This document shows, piece by piece, positions 39,540-49,135 of a DNA stretch of 64,000 nt. This DNA comes from Bacteroidota bacterium (GTDB taxonomy: Bacteria > Bacteroidota > Bacteroidia > Chitinophagales > Chitinophagaceae). Made by a program: the position numbers and the translations under genes. The number at the start of each line of letters is the position of its first letter. The stretch's first letter is position 1. The notes under the pieces were generated by a model. The model did no database searches. It worked only from the letters and a program-made list of their open reading frames with translations, and was not told where the DNA came from. Location of the stretch: NCBI GenBank assembly GCA_947456625.1, contig CANGQJ010000003.1, positions 62,001 to 126,000 of the forward strand, read 5' to 3'.

Positions 39540-41387
39540 TTAATATCCGCGAACATTATTTCCTTCTATATAATTCACAAAGGCTTTATTACAAACTCTA
39601 TTTCCTCCTGGTGTTGGATAGTTGCCTGTAAAGTACCAGTCGCCTGTATTGGTTGGACAACATTCATGTAAGTCCTCAATGGTTTGATATATTACTTCCA
39701 CAGGAATATTTACATTTGGCGGCGTAATAAGTTGTGCAATTTTATCTGAAATCTCCTCGGGTGTGAAAGGCTTATATAATTGCCTTACTACATTCTCGGT
39801 ATGTAAATTAGTACTTGCTTCTAATTCCTTAATTCTTTGGTAGGTTTGGTCTATAATATTTTGCATGCCTCTTTCCTCTAATAAGGCTATAGCTGCTTTA
39901 AAAGCAATAAAATCGCCCATCTTACTCATATCAATACCGTAACAATCGGGATATCTAATTTGTGGGGCCGAGGATACTACAATAATTTTTTTAGGCGATA
40001 AACGAGATAACATTCTTATGATACTTTCACGAAGTGTGGTGCCTCTTACAATACTATCGTCTATCACAACTAAAGTATCCTCGTCTTTTTTTACAGTACC
40101 ATAAGTAATATCATAAACGTGTTGTACCATTTCGTTTCGGTTGGCATCCTCTGTTATAAAGGTTCTAAGCTTAACATCTTTTATAGCAATTTTTTCCTGA
40201 CGAATTTTTCGGTTTACCATTTCTTCCAATCGCTCTGCATCTACCTCTTTACCCCAACTTAAAATACGCTCTACTTTAATTTTATTTAAGTACTGCTCCA
40301 TGCCTTTTACTAAACCATAAAATGCAACTTCCGCGGTATTAGGGATATACGAGAAAATGGTGTTTTTTAAATCCTTCTCTATTCGGTCAAGTACAATTTT
40401 ACTTAAATGATTTCCTAAAGCAATACGCTCACGGTATATTTTTTCATCACTGCCGCGTGAAAAATAAATACGCTCAAAGGAACAGGCTCTTCTTTCTTTA
40501 GGTTCAACAATTTGCTCAATTTTATAATCTCCTTTATCATCTACAATAAGCGCAGTTCCTGGCATTAATTCCAAAACTTCGTTTTCACCTACATTAAAAG
40601 TAGTTCTAATAGAAGCTCTTTCGCTAGCAGCAACAATTACTTCGCCGTCAATATAATAATATGCTGGACGAATACCGTTGGCGTCACGCATAATAAAACT
40701 ATATCCATTGCCAATTAATCCGCCAATAGTAAAACCACCGTCAAATAAAGGAACGGCTTGTTTTAAAACATTTACAATATTGGGGGCATTGGGATTAAGC
40801 GCTTCCTCCTTTACTAAAAAATGATGAATCACTTCCATCATAGCTGCTAGGTCACTTTGCTTTTCAAAAGGACCTGGATCAAAACCAATTTGCTGAAATA
40901 GTTCGTCGGTATTTACTAAATTAAAATTACCAGCTAAAGCAATATTTTTTCCTGGCACTAAATCCTTTTTGATAAAGGGATGACAAAACTCTACATTGTT
41001 TTTCCCTTGTGTACCATAACGCAAATGACCTAATAAAATCTCACCCATAAAATGCAAATGTCCTTTCATTAATCCTGGGTGTTTGCTAATATCGGGTTGG
41101 AACTTTTCAAGCTCTTGTATTTCTAAACCTATTTTATAAAATAAATCTGCAATAGGTTGAGGGGCATTACTTCGTTGTCGGTATAAAAAAGGATTACCTG
41201 CTTCTATGTCTAATTTTAAGGTAGCAAGTCCTGCACCATCTTGACCACGATTGTGCTGTTTTTCCATGAGCAGGTAAAGCTTATTAAGACCGTAGGTAAC
41301 CGTCCCTCTTTTTTGTAAGTAATAAGAGAAAGGTTTTCTTAATCGAATGTAAGCAAGGCCACATTCGTGCTTTATTTCGTCGCTCAT
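39540..41387 (-). CDS. purF: Amidophosphoribosyltransferase (PurF-type)
   Basis: Forms phosphoribosylamine from PRPP and glutamine, first step of purine synthesis. The glutaminase nucleophile is Cys9 (MSDEIKHECGLAYI), so a short leader must be removed; NRGQDGAG and the PRPP motif VVIDDSIVRGTTLRES confirm the two-domain layout. At 615 residues it is about 100 longer than E. coli PurF, with inserts and a C-terminal extension, as in a second PurF-like clade of Bacteroidota (recollection). It could therefore be a paralogue. Confidence 0.87.
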   Translation of the reverse strand: MSDEIKHECGLAYIRLRKPFSYYLQKRGTVTYGLNKLYLLMEKQHNRGQDGAGLATLKLDIEAGNPFLYRQRSNAPQPIADLFYKIGLEIQELEKFQPDISKHPGLMKGHLHFMGEILLGHLRYGTQGKNNVEFCHPFIKKDLVPGKNIALAGNFNLVNTDELFQQIGFDPGPFEKQSDLAAMMEVIHHFLVKEEALNPNAPNIVNVLKQAVPLFDGGFTIGGLIGNGYSFIMRDANGIRPAYYYIDGEVIVAASERASIRTTFNVGENEVLELMPGTALIVDDKGDYKIEQIVEPKERRACSFERIYFSRGSDEKIYRERIALGNHLSKIVLDRIEKDLKNTIFSYIPNTAEVAFYGLVKGMEQYLNKIKVERILSWGKEVDAERLEEMVNRKIRQEKIAIKDVKLRTFITEDANRNEMVQHVYDITYGTVKKDEDTLVVIDDSIVRGTTLRESIIRMLSRLSPKKIIVVSSAPQIRYPDCYGIDMSKMGDFIAFKAAIALLEERGMQNIIDQTYQRIKELEASTNLHTENVVRQLYKPFTPEEISDKIAQLITPPNVNIPVEVIYQTIEDLHECCPTNTGDWYFTGNYPTPGGNRVCNKAFVNYIEGNNVRGY

Positions 41388-41406
41388 GATGGTGTTTAAG
41401 GAGCCA

Positions 41407-41414
41407 CAAATTTA
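41407..41414 (-). promoter_or_regulatory. Predicted -7 promoter box for the purF-type gene
   Basis: TAAATTTG on the minus strand, 19 bases before the ATG, matching TAnnTTTG. The -33 box is unclear. Confidence 0.45.
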
Positions 41415-41461
41415 CAATAGTTCCTTAATCTTATCTAGCAAGAAGCTAAAAAAATAAAAAA

Positions 41462-42856
41462 TTAATAGGTTTTTTGCTTGATTAAGGCATTGGCCACTTT
41501 AGTCCACTCCTTAATCTCAGAACAGTGCTGATATTCTTCGTCAATAAAAATGTAATAATTGGTAATATGTTCATTAAACCAACCCTCTAAAATTTTGGCC
41601 TTTTTTTGCTCAAGTGCCCTTGCAGCAACTCGGTTATAATCCTCTTTTAGGTTTTCCTTATGTGGCTCGGTTCGGTCCTTAAAATAAACCAATCTTACTG
41701 TTTTTCTGCCTCTATCGTCGGTATAAACCTGAGGAGCCGAAACATCACCTGGCTTCATAGTTTTTAATAATACAATCATATCCTTGTCGGGAAGCATATC
41801 GTAATTTACATACGTAGATCCGTCTCTTCCCGAAACAGCACCACCAGTAAACTTACTGCCTTCGTCATCACTATTTTTATTCACCGCTTCTCCAAAACTA
41901 TATTTATTTGCTAGGATATCTTTTCTAACACTGTCTAAAAAATGTTTGGTCTCGTTAATTTCATCGGCAGAAATTGGAGGGATTCGTAAAATGTGTTTTA
42001 CCACTGCATCATCTCCAGATCTTGAAATTAATTGAATTAAATGGTAGCCAAACTTTGATTTAATGGGTGCAGAAATTTGGCCTTCCTTTAATCGGAATGA
42101 ACCCGACATAAATGCAGGATCAAAATTTTTCTCATTTCGATTTAAATTAAACTGTCCTAGGTTTTCCTTTGAACTAGGATCCTCGGAATACAATTTAATT
42201 AATTGATCAAACTTATTAATGCCAGCCTCTACCTGACGGCGGTAATCCATAAGTTGTTTAATTACATATTCCTCTATATCCCTATTTGCTTTTGGATGCA
42301 TTACCAACTCAAGTACTTGCACTTCACTTTCATATAAAGGCAAACTATCGGCTGGAATTTTATTATAAAAAGCACGAACCTCGGTTGGTGTAATTTTAAT
42401 TTTTTCTACAATTTTTTGCTGCATTTCGTCGGCTAGCTTTTGTTCCTTAATTAAAAGTTTAAAATCATCTTTTAATTGTGAAATACTGCGACCTGCAACT
42501 TCCTCTAACACTTCCTTAGAACCAAATTGTTGTAAAAAACTTCTGATACGACTATCAATTGCACTTTGAATTTCGTCCTCGGTAACATTAATTGAATCCT
42601 TCTCGGCTTGTAATACCAAGGCTTTACGAATAAGTTGTCCTTCTAATACTTGACAAAGACTAGGAATTACAACACCCTCTTGTCCCTGTGCCTGCCTTTT
42701 GTAATCGGCAATGGCATTGTCAATGTCGGATCTTAAAATAAATTTATCTCCAACTGTAGCAATAATTTTATCGGCTAATACTTTTTTTACTTGTGCCTGT
42801 GCCGAAAATGTAAACGACAATAAAACTAAAGAAAAAACAACGCTAACTATTTTCAT
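41462..42856 (-). CDS. Periplasmic peptidyl-prolyl isomerase, SurA-like
   Basis: An outer-membrane-protein chaperone/PPIase candidate. I place the start at the ATG at 42856, which opens a clean signal peptide (MKIVSVVFSLVLLSFTFSAQAQ); the track start adds 17 unlikely residues. A SurA-N-like helical domain (KIIATVGDKFILRSDIDNAI ... QLIRKALVLQAEKDSI) precedes two parvulin-like domains, the first with GQFNLNRNEKNFDPAF, KEGQISAPIKSKFGYHLIQLI. It follows infB on the same strand, separated by a strong hairpin. Confidence 0.88.
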   Translation of the reverse strand: MKIVSVVFSLVLLSFTFSAQAQVKKVLADKIIATVGDKFILRSDIDNAIADYKRQAQGQEGVVIPSLCQVLEGQLIRKALVLQAEKDSINVTEDEIQSAIDSRIRSFLQQFGSKEVLEEVAGRSISQLKDDFKLLIKEQKLADEMQQKIVEKIKITPTEVRAFYNKIPADSLPLYESEVQVLELVMHPKANRDIEEYVIKQLMDYRRQVEAGINKFDQLIKLYSEDPSSKENLGQFNLNRNEKNFDPAFMSGSFRLKEGQISAPIKSKFGYHLIQLISRSGDDAVVKHILRIPPISADEINETKHFLDSVRKDILANKYSFGEAVNKNSDDEGSKFTGGAVSGRDGSTYVNYDMLPDKDMIVLLKTMKPGDVSAPQVYTDDRGRKTVRLVYFKDRTEPHKENLKEDYNRVAARALEQKKAKILEGWFNEHITNYYIFIDEEYQHCSEIKEWTKVANALIKQKTY

Positions 42857-42878
42857 CAATAATATAATTAATGGGGTA

Positions 42879-42919
42879 AAGATCTGATAGGGGAGTGAAA
42901 CTCCCAACTATCAAATCTT
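42879..42919 (-). other. Stable intergenic hairpin between infB and the SurA-like gene
   Basis: A long stem AAGATCTGATAG..GGGAGT / ACTCCC..CTATCAAATCTT with a GAA loop and one mismatch plus a small internal loop. No T run follows in the direction of transcription, so it is not a standard terminator; it sits 22 bases before the downstream ATG. Confidence 0.7.
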
Positions 42920-42926
42920 AATTATT

Positions 42927-45827
42927 TTATAAAGTACGTTTAACTTCTTCTTCTTCAAAAGCTTCCACGATATCTCCTGGTTTCAGATCGCTAAAGTTTT
43001 TAATTGTTAAACCACACTCCATATTTGAAACTACTTCTTTTACATCGTCTTTGAAACGCTTTAAACTTCCAAGCTCTGCTGCTTGACCTTCGCCTTTTGG
43101 ATATTCTACAATACCATCACGAATAATTCTGATCTTAGAATTACGACTTAATTTACCATCTAATACAAAACATCCTGCAACAGTTGCTTTGTCAAATTTG
43201 TAAACCTCGCGCACTTCCACGTTGGCAACAATTTTCTCTTGAATTTTTGGTTCTAGCATTCCTTCCATCGCACTCTTGATTTCGTCAATCGCATTATAGA
43301 TAATGGAATACATTTTAATTTCAACGCCTTCCGCCTCTGCTAACTTATTTGCTTGCATACTTGGACGAACGTTAAATCCAATAATAATTGCATCCGATGC
43401 AGCAGAAAGCAATACATCCGATTCAGAAATTTGACCTACTCCTTTTAATACTACGCGTACCGCAATTTCTTCGGTAGATAATTTTTGTAAGGAATCACTT
43501 AAGGCTTCTACAGAACCATCCACGTCACCTTTAATGATGATGTTTAATTCTTTAAAGTTTCCTAAAGCCAAACGACGACCAATTTCATCTAAAGTAATAT
43601 GTTTTCTAGTTCTTAAACCTTGCTCTCTTAATAATTGTGCACGTTTAGTAGCTAGTTCCTTAGCTTCCGATTCCTCTTCGTAAACTTTAAATTTCTCACC
43701 CGCTTGTGGTGCTCCATTTAAACCTAAAATAACAACTGGTGTAGAAGGAGGTGCAACTTCAATTCTTTGGTTACGCTCGTTGAACATAGCTTTTACACGA
43801 CCATAATATTGGCCAGATAAAATTAAATCTCCTTGACGTAATGTTCCGTTTTGAACTAATATGGTTGCAACGTATCCACGACCTTTGTCCAAAGAAGCTT
43901 CTATGATAGTACCTGTTGCTTCTCTGTTAGGATTTGCTTTTAAATCTAAAATTTCAGACTCTAATAATACTTTTTCTAATAAAGCATCTACATTCAAACC
44001 TTGTTTAGCAGACAATTCTTGGTTTTGGAATTTACCGCCCCAAGCTTCTACTAAAATATTCATTTGAGATAATTGCTCGTATATTTTTTGAGGATTAGCT
44101 CCGTCTTTATCAATTTTATTTACCGCAAAAATCATGGGTACATTCGCTGCTTGCGAGTGACTAATGGCTTCCTTGGTTTGCGGCATCACTGCGTCATCGG
44201 CAGCAACTACAATAATAGAAATATCGGTTACTTTAGCACCACGCGCACGCATTGCTGTAAAGGCTTCGTGACCTGGCGTATCTAAGAAAGTAATTGCTTT
44301 TCCGTTTGGAAGTGTTACCTCATAGGCACCAATGTGCTGCGTGATACCACCGGCCTCACCTGCAACCACATTTGCATTACGGATATAATCCAAAAGTGAA
44401 GTTTTACCATGATCCACGTGACCCATGATAGTTACAATTGGAGGACGCTCTACTAAGTTTGCTTGATCTTCTGCTTCTTCCTCTTCATCCATTTCTTCTG
44501 CATCTTCCAATCCAACAAACTCTACTTCAAAGCCAAATTCAGATGCAACTAATTCAATAACTTCCGCATCTAAACGTTGGTTAATAGATACCATGATGCC
44601 CAAGTTCATACACTTGCTAATGATATCTGCAAAGCTTACATCCATTAAACTTGACAACTCACTTACTGTTACAAATTCTGTTACTTGTAATTTGTTATCA
44701 TCTCTTTGTTCGTTGTTTTCGTTTTCTGCAGCTTCTTCACGACGTTGACGACGATACTTGGATTTCATGCTCTTACCTCTACCACCTTGGCCAGATAATT
44801 TAGCTTGTGTTTCCTTAATCTTATCCTGAATTGCTTTTTGATCTATTTCTTTTTGTTCTGCTGTTTGTGGTACATTTCTACGACCACCACCTGCTTGACC
44901 TGGACGGTTGTTATTAGGACGATTGCCTTGATATCCGCCACCACCGACATTATTAGGACGATTGCCTTGGTATCCGCCACCTTGTGGACGATTGCCTTGT
45001 TGTGCACCGCCACCATTTTGATTACCGCCTTGTCCTTGTGGACGATTGCCTTGTCCTTGAACTGGAATACGCTTACGAACACGTTTTTCCTCTTGACTTA
45101 ATGGCTTAGGACGTGTATCACTATTAATTGGTAAATCAATTTTACCTAAAATTTTTGGACCTGTTAATTTATCGGCTTGAATATTTGTGATTTCACCATG
45201 TACATTTTCTGGTGCAATAGAGTGATCCACTGGAGGAGCTGGCGCTGGTTTTGGCGCATCCTCTGTTTTTTTAGTTGCCGCTTTTTTAGTCTTTGCTTTT
45301 GCAGCTTCTTCTGCAGTTTCTTTTGCCGCTGCATTTGTTGCTACTTCTGCTGGAGTATCTGTTTTCTTTGCAGATTTTTTTGGTCTTGTTGATGAGTCAA
45401 TTAAAGACAAATCTATTTTATCAAGCACTTTTGGCGCTTCCACTTCTGGAGCATCCACCTTTACTTTTACAGGCGCTTCTTTTACTGGATTTGCAATTTC
45501 TGCAAATGCATCCACTTTAGGTGCTTCGGGAGCTTTAACCACTTCCGCTACTTTCTTAACTTCTGCAGCAGGCGCATCCTCTGTTTTTTTAACTTTTTCT
45601 GCACTAGCACCTTTTGGAAGTTCCACATGATCTGCTTTGTTCCTAGCAACTTTATCGCTCTGGAACTCGGCCTGTAAAGCATAATACTGCTCTTCAGATA
45701 ATTTAGCTGTAGGCTTTAGGTCGTCTTTAGGAAAACCTTTCTTTGCCAAGAAATCAATGATGGTATCTTGACCCACATTGAATTCTTTAGCAGCTGCTAA
45801 CAGTCTTGGTAGTTTCAATTCTGACAT
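42927..45827 (-). CDS. infB: Translation initiation factor IF-2
   Basis: Recruits initiator tRNA to the small subunit. The N-terminal IF2_N helix ([24 protein letters not shown]) is followed by about 320 residues of Ala/Pro/Lys- then Gly/Asn/Arg-rich linker, with [17 protein letters not shown] repeats. The GTPase core has G1 [13 protein letters not shown]3 DTPGHEAF and G4 NKID, then domains II-IV. 966 residues is usual for the phylum. A minus-strand TATATTTG upstream may give an internal promoter. Confidence 0.97.
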   Translation of the reverse strand: MSELKLPRLLAAAKEFNVGQDTIIDFLAKKGFPKDDLKPTAKLSEEQYYALQAEFQSDKVARNKADHVELPKGASAEKVKKTEDAPAAEVKKVAEVVKAPEAPKVDAFAEIANPVKEAPVKVKVDAPEVEAPKVLDKIDLSLIDSSTRPKKSAKKTDTPAEVATNAAAKETAEEAAKAKTKKAATKKTEDAPKPAPAPPVDHSIAPENVHGEITNIQADKLTGPKILGKIDLPINSDTRPKPLSQEEKRVRKRIPVQGQGNRPQGQGGNQNGGGAQQGNRPQGGGYQGNRPNNVGGGGYQGNRPNNNRPGQAGGGRRNVPQTAEQKEIDQKAIQDKIKETQAKLSGQGGRGKSMKSKYRRQRREEAAENENNEQRDDNKLQVTEFVTVSELSSLMDVSFADIISKCMNLGIMVSINQRLDAEVIELVASEFGFEVEFVGLEDAEEMDEEEEAEDQANLVERPPIVTIMGHVDHGKTSLLDYIRNANVVAGEAGGITQHIGAYEVTLPNGKAITFLDTPGHEAFTAMRARGAKVTDISIIVVAADDAVMPQTKEAISHSQAANVPMIFAVNKIDKDGANPQKIYEQLSQMNILVEAWGGKFQNQELSAKQGLNVDALLEKVLLESEILDLKANPNREATGTIIEASLDKGRGYVATILVQNGTLRQGDLILSGQYYGRVKAMFNERNQRIEVAPPSTPVVILGLNGAPQAGEKFKVYEEESEAKELATKRAQLLREQGLRTRKHITLDEIGRRLALGNFKELNIIIKGDVDGSVEALSDSLQKLSTEEIAVRVVLKGVGQISESDVLLSAASDAIIIGFNVRPSMQANKLAEAEGVEIKMYSIIYNAIDEIKSAMEGMLEPKIQEKIVANVEVREVYKFDKATVAGCFVLDGKLSRNSKIRIIRDGIVEYPKGEGQAAELGSLKRFKDDVKEVVSNMECGLTIKNFSDLKPGDIVEAFEEEEVKRTL

Positions 45828-45884
45828 TCTATTGTTTTTTGTCCCATTTAAATCTAAAGATGACTAGGGACCAATCACCTATTA

Positions 45885-45892
45885 CAAATATA
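45885..45892 (-). promoter_or_regulatory. Possible internal -7 promoter box before infB
   Basis: TATATTTG on the minus strand matches TAnnTTTG and lies in the 80-base nusA-infB gap, 57 bases before the infB ATG. It could let infB be expressed apart from nusA. Confidence 0.4.
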
Positions 45893-45907
45893 CTTCTTAT
45901 TCAAAGG

Positions 45908-47158
45908 TTATTCGCCTTTGTCAAATTCTTCTTGTAAGATACGACGCACATCTTCGATCGTTTCTTTTTCTAAGTCGGTTCTTCTTTCCAATTCTTCTGG
46001 ACTTAATTTTAAAACACTGCGGCCTGTATCACAACCCACACGCTTAAATTCGTCAATAATCCATGGTTCAATTTCATCGGTAAATTCGTCCATGTCAATA
46101 TCAAATTCATCCACCATTTCTTCATCTTCACGGTAAACATCTAATTCGTATCCTGTTAATTCAGAAGCCAATTTGATATTCACACCTCTACGTCCAATGG
46201 CTAATGATACTTGATCGGCTTGCAAATAAACCTCTGCACGCTTTCGTTCGTTATCCAAGTTCATGAAGCTAATTTTTGCAGGCGTTAATGAACGTTGAAT
46301 TAATAATTGGGTATTGGTTGTAAAATTAATTACGTCAATATTTTCATTTTTTAACTCACGAACAATACCGTGAATACGAGAACCTTTCATACCTACGCAA
46401 GCACCTACTGGATCAATTCGGTCGTCAAAAGATTCAACTGCTACTTTTGCACGCTCACCTGGCTCACGAACAATTTTCTTAATGGTAATTAAACCATCAA
46501 AAATTTCTGGAACTTCTATTTCTAATAATTTAGCTAAGAACAACGGACTTGTTCTTGATAAGATAATTACTGGTGTATTATTTTTCATATCCACTCGTTC
46601 AATTACCGCTCTTATGTTTTCTCCTTTCTTGAAAAAGTCTTGTGGAATTTGTTCTGTTTTAGGAAGAATTAATTCATTGCCTTCTTCGTCTAATAATAAA
46701 ACTTCTTTTTTCCACACTTGATAAATTTCAGCATTCATGATTTCACCAATGCGATCAGAATATTTTTTTACTAAAGCAGTTTTCTTTAAATCGTTGATAC
46801 GTGAAGCTAAAGTTTGCTTTGCAGCAAGAATAGCTCTACGGCCAAAATCATAAATATTTACTTCCTCTAATAATTCCTCACCAATCTCAAAGTCAGGCTC
46901 TATCTTGATTGCGTCAGAGTATGAAACCTCTGCTAAAGGATTGTCTACATCATCATCGGGACGAATTTCACGACGACGGATAATTTCCAAGTCACCTTTT
47001 TCGGCGTTTACGATAACGTCAAAGTTCTCGTCGCTACCATATTTTTTTCTAAGTAAAGTTTTGAAAACATCTTCTACCACTTTCATCATGGTTGGACGAT
47101 CAATGCTTTCTGCGTCTTTAAATTCTTGGAACGCCTCAATCAAATTTATACTTGCCAT
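45908..47158 (-). CDS. nusA: Transcription termination/antitermination factor NusA
   Basis: RNA-polymerase-associated pausing and termination factor. I use the ATG at 47158 (MASINLIEAFQEFKD); the track start is a TTG six codons earlier. Domains: NusA N-terminal RNAP-binding domain (to about residue 130), S1, KH1 (ACVGMKGSRIHGIVREL), and KH2 (LAIGRRGVNIKLASELTGY), then a short acidic C-terminus without full AR repeats. Follows rimP after 38 bases and precedes infB, the conserved order. Confidence 0.96.
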   Translation of the reverse strand: MASINLIEAFQEFKDAESIDRPTMMKVVEDVFKTLLRKKYGSDENFDVIVNAEKGDLEIIRRREIRPDDDVDNPLAEVSYSDAIKIEPDFEIGEELLEEVNIYDFGRRAILAAKQTLASRINDLKKTALVKKYSDRIGEIMNAEIYQVWKKEVLLLDEEGNELILPKTEQIPQDFFKKGENIRAVIERVDMKNNTPVIILSRTSPLFLAKLLEIEVPEIFDGLITIKKIVREPGERAKVAVESFDDRIDPVGACVGMKGSRIHGIVRELKNENIDVINFTTNTQLLIQRSLTPAKISFMNLDNERKRAEVYLQADQVSLAIGRRGVNIKLASELTGYELDVYREDEEMVDEFDIDMDEFTDEIEPWIIDEFKRVGCDTGRSVLKLSPEELERRTDLEKETIEDVRRILQEEFDKGE

Positions 47159-47196
47159 AACATAATTTTTTTTCAAGCGCTGTGCTTGATGATTTG

Positions 47197-47667
47197 TTAA
47201 AATTGAATTTGAACTATAGTTGTTTTAATATTTTCAAACGGAATAAGCAATTGTTGTTGGGTAGCTTTTTTACCCTTCCCCTCGGTCCACTCAATAATAA
47301 TATCGGCTTCCGCTACTGTTGTAAGTGTACCTTCTTTTTTGGTGCCATCCAACATTTCAACCTCTACTTTACGACCTATATTTTTATTGTATTGTCTTTT
47401 TAAAATAAGCGGTTCGTCTACACCTGGAGAAGAAACTTCTAAAGCAAAATCTCCTTCGGGAAACCAGCCAGACTCCTCTATTGCCCTATACAATTTGCGG
47501 TTAAAGTAAATACACTTTTGAATAGGCAATCCGTTGTCGCCATCCAAGTATATTTTGATAATGTGTCCAGGTTTTACCTTTACAAATACCAAAAAGTATT
47601 CTGGATCCTCTAATAATAGAGGTTCAATAATACCATATACCCTTTCCTTTAAATCGTTTACTTCCAT
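47197..47667 (-). CDS. rimP: Ribosome maturation factor RimP
   Basis: Needed for 30S assembly. I place the start at the ATG at 47667 (MEVNDLKERVYGI); the ORF track runs 30 codons further, straight through a hairpin in the leader, and those codons do not look like protein. The core GDFALEVSSPGVDEPLILKRQYNKNIGRKVEV is the RimP signature, followed by the Sm-like C-terminal domain. First gene of the rimP-nusA-infB operon. Confidence 0.92.
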   Translation of the reverse strand: MEVNDLKERVYGIIEPLLLEDPEYFLVFVKVKPGHIIKIYLDGDNGLPIQKCIYFNRKLYRAIEESGWFPEGDFALEVSSPGVDEPLILKRQYNKNIGRKVEVEMLDGTKKEGTLTTVAEADIIIEWTEGKGKKATQQQLLIPFENIKTTIVQIQF

Positions 47668-47671
47668 AGTT

Positions 47672-47704
47672 AAAAAAGAAGAAGGGAACGATTTCGTTCC
47701 CTTC
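47672..47704 (-). terminator. Terminator-like hairpin in the rimP-nusA-infB leader (candidate attenuator)
   Basis: On the minus strand GAAGGGAACGA-AA-TCGTTCCCTTC is a perfect 11-base stem followed by TTCTTTTTT, ending only about 5 bases before the rimP ATG. Hairpin plus T run is the form of an intrinsic terminator, yet it sits between promoter and first gene. Confidence 0.7.
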
Positions 47705-47725
47705 ATTTCTCTGCTTATTCTGGAA

Positions 47726-47733
47726 CAAAGGTA
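47726..47733 (-). promoter_or_regulatory. Predicted promoter of the rimP-nusA-infB operon (-7 box)
   Basis: TACCTTTG on the minus strand fits TAnnTTTG; a TTG lies 21 bases further upstream (TTATTGGG), giving a plausible -33 element. Predicted leader is about 50 bases and contains the hairpin. Confidence 0.6.
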
Positions 47734-47775
47734 ATAAAACGGGATGAAATATCCCAATAATATTGGTTAGAAGTG

Positions 47776-47783
47776 TATTTTTG
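47776..47783 (+). promoter_or_regulatory. -7 box directly before the DUF4834 gene (possible leaderless start)
   Basis: TATTTTTG ends 4 bases before the ATG at 47788. If used, transcription would begin at or next to the start codon. Confidence 0.4.
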
Positions 47784-47787
47784 CGCT

Positions 47788-48042
47788 ATGTGGAAGATAA
47801 TTATAGACGGAATAGTTATTTACTTGCTATACAAAATCATTTTTGAGATAGTAATCCCAATAAGCAAGGGGGTTAAAACAGTAAGGAAAAATATGGAGCA
47901 GGTTCAAAGGCAGCAGGCGGAGGCATTTAAACAAGCACAAAATGCTACTGCTCAAAATTCAAGTGCAACAACTACCCATACGCCCAAAAAGGAGGTAACT
48001 GTTGAGGCTGAATACATTGATTTTGAAGAAGTTAAGAAGTAA
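47788..48042 (+). CDS. DUF4834-like small membrane protein
   Basis: An 84-residue protein beginning MWKIIIDGIVIYLLYKIIFEIVIP, a single membrane helix, followed by a charged, Gln/Ala-rich coiled stretch (residues 35-60) and a short acidic tail containing EAEYIDFEEVKK. The pattern matches the Bacteroidota DUF4834 family, of unknown function. The ATG at 47788 is preferred over the track's upstream TTG. It is divergent from rimP. Confidence 0.7.
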   Translation: MWKIIIDGIVIYLLYKIIFEIVIPISKGVKTVRKNMEQVQRQQAEAFKQAQNATAQNSSATTTHTPKKEVTVEAEYIDFEEVKK

Positions 48043-48056
48043 TTTACCAAACACAT

Positions 48057-48674
48057 TTAATCCAAAACTAAGTCGTTTTCCACGCGCATTCCTGGTTTTA
48101 AATACAAAACCTGCATACCTACGCTAGCAGCAGCTATTATATTAGGTTCGTTATCGTCAATAAATAAGGTTTCCGAAGCCAGCAAACCTTCCTTATCCAA
48201 AATATGCCTAAAAGAGGCCGAATCGGGCTTTCTTTGGCCCATTTTGTGCGAAAAATAGGGTGTTTTGAACAGTTTTTCAAAATTTCCACCAATTTCTTGG
48301 GCATATTGTGGGATAAAATGGTCGTAATGGATTTGATTGGTATTAGAGTATAAGAATGTGGCATATTTGCCATTATTTGCTTTTACCCATTCGATACTCT
48401 CTTTTCTGTAGCCAATTAATAAAGCATTCCAAGCGGTAATAATTTGCGCTTTGGTTAAGTTCAGCAAATACAATTTATTGAAGCCTTCGCAAAATTGATC
48501 CTCAGTAATAAGTCCAATTTCTAGGTCAAAAAATATTTGATCCGATTTATTGAGCGTGAAATGATTTTCAAAATTAGGAATTCCTAAATCATCAAAGGCC
48601 TTATACATTTTTTCAAAATCAATGTCATACAATACATTGCCTAAATCAAAAATCAAATTTTTAGTGGCTGTCAT
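48057..48674 (-). CDS. HAD superfamily hydrolase (subfamily IA)
   Basis: A haloacid-dehalogenase-type phosphatase of 205 residues. Motif I is FDLGNVLYDID (nucleophile Asp followed by Gly-Asn-Val rather than DxDGT, as in YihX-type glucose-1-phosphatases), motif II Ser in LYSNTN, Lys in KMGQRKPD, and motif IV FIDDNEPN. Probably a sugar- or nucleotide-phosphate phosphatase; substrate unknown. Converges on DUF4834. Confidence 0.85.
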   Translation of the reverse strand: MTATKNLIFDLGNVLYDIDFEKMYKAFDDLGIPNFENHFTLNKSDQIFFDLEIGLITEDQFCEGFNKLYLLNLTKAQIITAWNALLIGYRKESIEWVKANNGKYATFLYSNTNQIHYDHFIPQYAQEIGGNFEKLFKTPYFSHKMGQRKPDSASFRHILDKEGLLASETLFIDDNEPNIIAAASVGMQVLYLKPGMRVENDLVLD

Positions 48675-48722
48675 ACATGGGTTTTAACAAAGTTGAAGAT
48701 AAATAAACCTTTTAAATATTTG

Positions 48723-48730
48723 TACATTTG
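48723..48730 (+). promoter_or_regulatory. -7 box directly before the VOC gene (possible leaderless start)
   Basis: TACATTTG ends 4 bases before the ATG at 48735, the same spacing as at the DUF4834 gene. Confidence 0.45.
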
Positions 48731-48734
48731 ATTT

Positions 48735-49133
48735 ATGAAACAAAATTTAGCGCATGTAGCAGTGGTAGTAAAAGATTATGACGAGGCCATTCAATATTAC
48801 ACAACTACTTTAGGTTTTAAATTAATTGAAGACACCGTGCTTTCTGAAACCAAAAGATGGGTGATGGTGCAACCCCATGGTGCAAATAATGGATGCATGT
48901 TACTACTTGCAAAAGCAGCCACGCCCGAACAAGAAAAACATATCGGCTTTCAAACTGGAGGACGTGTGTTTTTGTTTTTACACACTGATGATTTTTATAG
49001 AGACTATAATAATTACACTGCCAAAGGAGTGGAATTTACCATACCCCCTCATGTCGAAGAATATGGAACCGTGGCGGTGTTTAAGGACCTATATGGAAAT
49101 TTATGGGACTTAATTGAACCGTCAAAAAAATAA
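48735..49133 (+). CDS. VOC family (glyoxalase-fold) protein
   Basis: A 132-residue vicinal-oxygen-chelate protein with two beta-alpha-beta-beta-beta units: LAHVAVVVKDYDEAIQYYTTTLGFKLIED and GGRVFLFLHTDDFYRDYNNYTAKGVEF, ending with the metal-ligand type stretch VAVFKDLYGNLWDLIEP. His7 and the Glu of LIEP are likely metal ligands. Could be a glyoxalase, fosfomycin-type or dioxygenase relative; the substrate is not readable. Confidence 0.85.
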   Translation: MKQNLAHVAVVVKDYDEAIQYYTTTLGFKLIEDTVLSETKRWVMVQPHGANNGCMLLLAKAATPEQEKHIGFQTGGRVFLFLHTDDFYRDYNNYTAKGVEFTIPPHVEEYGTVAVFKDLYGNLWDLIEPSKK

Positions 49134-49135
49134 AT

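Noticed and set aside
47668-47757. The ORF track's N-terminal extension of RimP
   Set aside because: The extension is encoded by the leader hairpin; a normal ATG start with family-typical sequence follows at 47667.
47668-47787. tRNA gene upstream of rimP, as metY in E. coli
   Set aside because: Only 120 bases are available and no cloverleaf or CCA-proximal arm could be found, only the 11-base hairpin.
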